This document shows, one piece after another, positions 6,881-8,897 of a stretch of DNA of 8,897 bases. Position numbers and translations under genes: made by a program. How positions within the stretch are numbered: position 1 is the stretch's first letter; every line of letters begins with the position of its first letter. The notes beneath the pieces were generated by a model. That model was not told the DNA's origin and made no database searches. It saw only the letters and a program-made list of their open reading frames with translations. Source of the DNA: an uncultured Mediterraneibacter sp. (GTDB taxonomy: Bacteria > Bacillota > Clostridia > Lachnospirales > Lachnospiraceae); assembly GCA_934418295.1 (NCBI GenBank), contig CAKRWZ010000073.1, positions 1 through 8,897 on the forward strand. The letters run 5' to 3'.

Positions 6881-8263
6881 CTATTCCGTTTCTTCTCTTT
6901 CTTTTTTATAGGCCTCACACTGTATCAGGAACCGACGCGGAACCTTCGGGTTTCCAAAATAATACAGATGCGGGAAACCGGCCAACAGTCCCTTTTCTTT
7001 GTGCATACATTCCCAGCTTCTTTTACCGGATGCCTTCCTGGCGAGAAAATCCGTTCCGTTTGCCGTAGAATCGAAATAGTGAAATTCATGGGCCGGTATC
7101 ACACCGTACTCTTTTTCTTGCGTTTCTTCCAGCAACACGTAGCCGAACCGCACCAGATGTTCTGTACGAAAAGCTTTTCCGTCTATGACACCTGCCACCG
7201 GCCAGGAAATTCCTTCCATGTCTTCCATCTCTTGATGCAAGTACATAAATCCGCCGCATTCTGCCATGCAGGGAAGTCCTTCTTTTAGCGCCGCTTGGAT
7301 CGCATTTCGCATGGATTCGTTTTCGGAAAGCTGTTTTGCATAAAGCTCCGGATAACCTCCGTACAACAACAAGCCATCCAAGCCGTCGGGAAGCTTTTCA
7401 TCATGAAGCGGGGAAAAAAACACCAGCTCCGCTCCCATCCGTTTTAAAAGTCGAAAATTATCTTTATAGAAAAAGCAAAAGGCTTCATCCTTTGCCACAC
7501 CAATCTTTACTTTTTCCGGCAGACGATAAGAAAAGGCCGGATCTTCCTCCAAAAAAGCTTCCGTTTCTTCGATTTCCCGTGCCGAATCAGCCAGCCGGAC
7601 AATACCGTCCAGATCCAGAGTCTTCTCCAAGGTCTGGGCCAGTTTTTGCAGATTTTCCTGCAGCATCGGAAGCTCACCGGGCATGATCAAGCCCAAGTGG
7701 CGGCTTTCCAGTACGCAGTCCTTTATCGTCGGGACATAGCCCAATACGTTTACATGAAATTGCTCTGCCGCCTTTTTCATTTCCGGATAAATCCCCGGTG
7801 ACATCTCATTGAAGATCACGCCTGCGATATGGCTGTTTTCCTGAAATTCCATAAATCCTTTGATCTGCGCAAACACAGAAAGGCTCATTCCCTTTGCGTT
7901 CACCAGCAGGATCACCGGTGTATCCGTGGCATCCGCCACATCGTATGCGCTGGCCTTCGTCGAAACGCCTCCGATACCATCGTAATATCCCATCACACCT
8001 TCTATTATCGAGATATCACTGTCCTTTGCATTTTCCCTCAGCAGATAATTTACACAGGCCCTTGAAGAGAGAAAGGTGTCCAGATTTGCCGACTTTGTCC
8101 CGATCACCTGCTCATGAAACATGGGATCGATATAATCCGGTCCGCATTTAAAGGACGCCACTTTCAGTCCTTTATTTTTTAACGCCTGCATGATGCCGCA
8201 GGCCAGCAGTGTTTTTCCGCTTCCGCTGGAGCCTGCTGCCAGTAAGATTCTTGGTATTTTCAT
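6881..8263 (-). CDS. cbiA: Cobyrinate a,c-diamide synthase (CbiA/CobB type)
   Basis: CbiA amidates the a and c carboxylates of cobyrinic acid using glutamine and ATP. The 460-residue product matches the family length. The N-terminal nucleotide-binding domain has the P-loop GSSGSGKT at 11-18, then FKCGPDYIDPMFH (38-50) and IEGVMGYYDG (87-96). The C-terminal glutamine amidotransferase domain has LLLYGGYPELYA (298-309), the nucleophile Cys336 in AECGGFMYL, AHEFHYFD (391-398), and His432 in FPHLYYFGNP, where many relatives have H-x-H; the second position is Tyr434 here. The start at 8263 is chosen because MKIPRILLAAG is the usual N-terminus and the ATG overlaps the cbiT stop as ATGA, with GAGGAAAAAGA before it. 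An upstream in-frame ATG at 8302 adds thirteen Arg-rich residues and is unlikely. Confidence 0.96.
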   Translation of the reverse strand: MKIPRILLAAGSSGSGKTLLACGIMQALKNKGLKVASFKCGPDYIDPMFHEQVIGTKSANLDTFLSSRACVNYLLRENAKDSDISIIEGVMGYYDGIGGVSTKASAYDVADATDTPVILLVNAKGMSLSVFAQIKGFMEFQENSHIAGVIFNEMSPGIYPEMKKAAEQFHVNVLGYVPTIKDCVLESRHLGLIMPGELPMLQENLQKLAQTLEKTLDLDGIVRLADSAREIEETEAFLEEDPAFSYRLPEKVKIGVAKDEAFCFFYKDNFRLLKRMGAELVFFSPLHDEKLPDGLDGLLLYGGYPELYAKQLSENESMRNAIQAALKEGLPCMAECGGFMYLHQEMEDMEGISWPVAGVIDGKAFRTEHLVRFGYVLLEETQEKEYGVIPAHEFHYFDSTANGTDFLARKASGKRSWECMHKEKGLLAGFPHLYYFGNPKVPRRFLIQCEAYKKEREETE

Positions 8264-8897
8264 TCTTTTTCCTCTTCTGCCGATTCTTCTAAATGCTGGC
8301 ACGTCACGATATAGATCGGATTTTCTCCCATCATCATGTGATAAGATGCCACTTCTTTCGCTCTGGAAACACCCACCTGTACCGTCTCCGAAAAGCGGAA
8401 ACGGAATTTCCGGATCACCCGCAGAGTCTCGGAAAGAGTTTCCAAAGCGATGCAGTTGATCACGATCCGCACTTCCGGGTTTTTCCGGAGCAAAAGGCTT
8501 ATGATCTGTTCCAGATTTCCGGAAGAGCCTCCGATAAAGGCATGGGTCGGTGCCGGCAGCTCTTCCAGTGCTTCCGGTGCCAGGCCTCTCACCACCTGCA
8601 GATTGTCTGCTGCAAATTTCTGCCGGTTCTTCTCGATCAATTCCACTGCTTCTTCTTTCTTTTCAATGGCATATACCATTCCTTCCGGTACCCGCAGTGC
8701 CATTTCAATAGATACAGAACCGGTACCTGCCCCCACATCATAACAGACAGAATCTTTTTTCAGACGCAATTTAGCCAGAGAAACGGTACGCACCTCTTCC
8801 TTGGTCATCGGCACCTTTCCCCGGATCATTTCCTCGTCTTTCAGTCCATGGGTCATCCGCAGCTCTTCTGCTTTTTCATTTACTGCACATATTACAC
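8260..8897 (-). CDS. cbiT: CbiT domain of a probable CbiE-CbiT fusion (precorrin-6Y / cobalt-precorrin methyltransferase), 5' end outside window
   Basis: CbiT methylates C15 of the corrin precursor with S-adenosylmethionine and removes the C12 acetate carboxyl; CbiE methylates C5. The visible part shows IRGKVPMTKEEVR, the usual entry to the CbiT domain, then the SAM-binding motif YDVGAGTGSVSIEMAL, an acidic end of the next strand (VYAIEKKEEA), FIGGSSGNLEQI and VINCIALETL. An ATG at 8856 could start a free CbiT of 198 residues. However, the same frame stays open to the window edge (VICAVNEKAEELR before MTHGLKDEE), there is only a weak ribosome binding site at 8856, and the join resembles CbiE-CbiT fusions (CobL type) that I recall from Clostridia. 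I therefore treat the gene as cut at its 5' end. Its TGA overlaps the cbiA start by four bases. Confidence 0.85.
   Translation of the reverse strand, partial: VICAVNEKAEELRMTHGLKDEEMIRGKVPMTKEEVRTVSLAKLRLKKDSVCYDVGAGTGSVSIEMALRVPEGMVYAIEKKEEAVELIEKNRQKFAADNLQVVRGLAPEALEELPAPTHAFIGGSSGNLEQIISLLLRKNPEVRIVINCIALETLSETLRVIRKFRFRFSETVQVGVSRAKEVASYHMMMGENPIYIVTCQHLEESAEEEKE

Overview
The window looks like part of a chromosome from an anaerobic, low-to-mid GC Gram-positive bacterium, most likely a gut-type Lachnospiraceae/Clostridia member. The basis is a complete-looking stretch of anaerobic (cbi-type) cobalamin genes, purine-rich AGGAGG-like ribosome binding sites, short overlaps between genes, and a large secreted protein of Gram-positive surface type. 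All supported genes lie on the minus strand, so transcription runs from position 8897 toward 1. The taxonomic placement is inference from gene style only.

Region 8897-2580 is a tightly packed cobalamin biosynthesis operon. In transcription order it holds: the C-terminal part of a precorrin-6Y/cobalt-precorrin methyltransferase (CbiT domain, apparently fused to an upstream CbiE that is cut by the window edge); cbiA (cobyrinate a,c-diamide synthase); cbiB (adenosylcobinamide-phosphate synthase); cbiP/cobQ (cobyric acid synthase); cbiC (precorrin-8X methylmutase); and cobT (nucleotide-loop base phosphoribosyltransferase). cbiT/cbiA and cbiP/cbiC overlap and the other gaps are 19-54 bases, so one transcript is likely. 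Together they cover late ring methylation/decarboxylation, methyl migration, four of the six side-chain amidations plus the a,c pair, aminopropanol attachment and activation of the lower base. Early corrin-ring genes and cobU/cobS are not in the window.

Region 2579-2028 is a 552-base regulatory intergenic region. It holds a good sigma-70-type promoter (-35 TTGCAT, 17-base spacer, -10 TACTAT), a clear cobalamin riboswitch aptamer with its B12 box, a 10-bp hairpin, and a strong intrinsic terminator. All face the same way, toward the next gene.

Region 2027-1 encodes at least 675 residues of a secreted, multidomain surface protein. It has a signal peptide, an acidic Lys/Glu spacer, and five copies of a probably beta-rich domain sharing a Y-x-G-x-K-D-D-x-T-K-x-P-like motif. 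Two neighbouring copies are nearly identical at DNA level (393-base period). The 3' end lies outside the window.

The most interesting point is that the B12 riboswitch sits after the biosynthesis operon and in front of the surface protein. The protein should therefore be made when cobalamin is scarce, which makes it a candidate corrinoid (or cobalt/tetrapyrrole) capture protein of the cell envelope.
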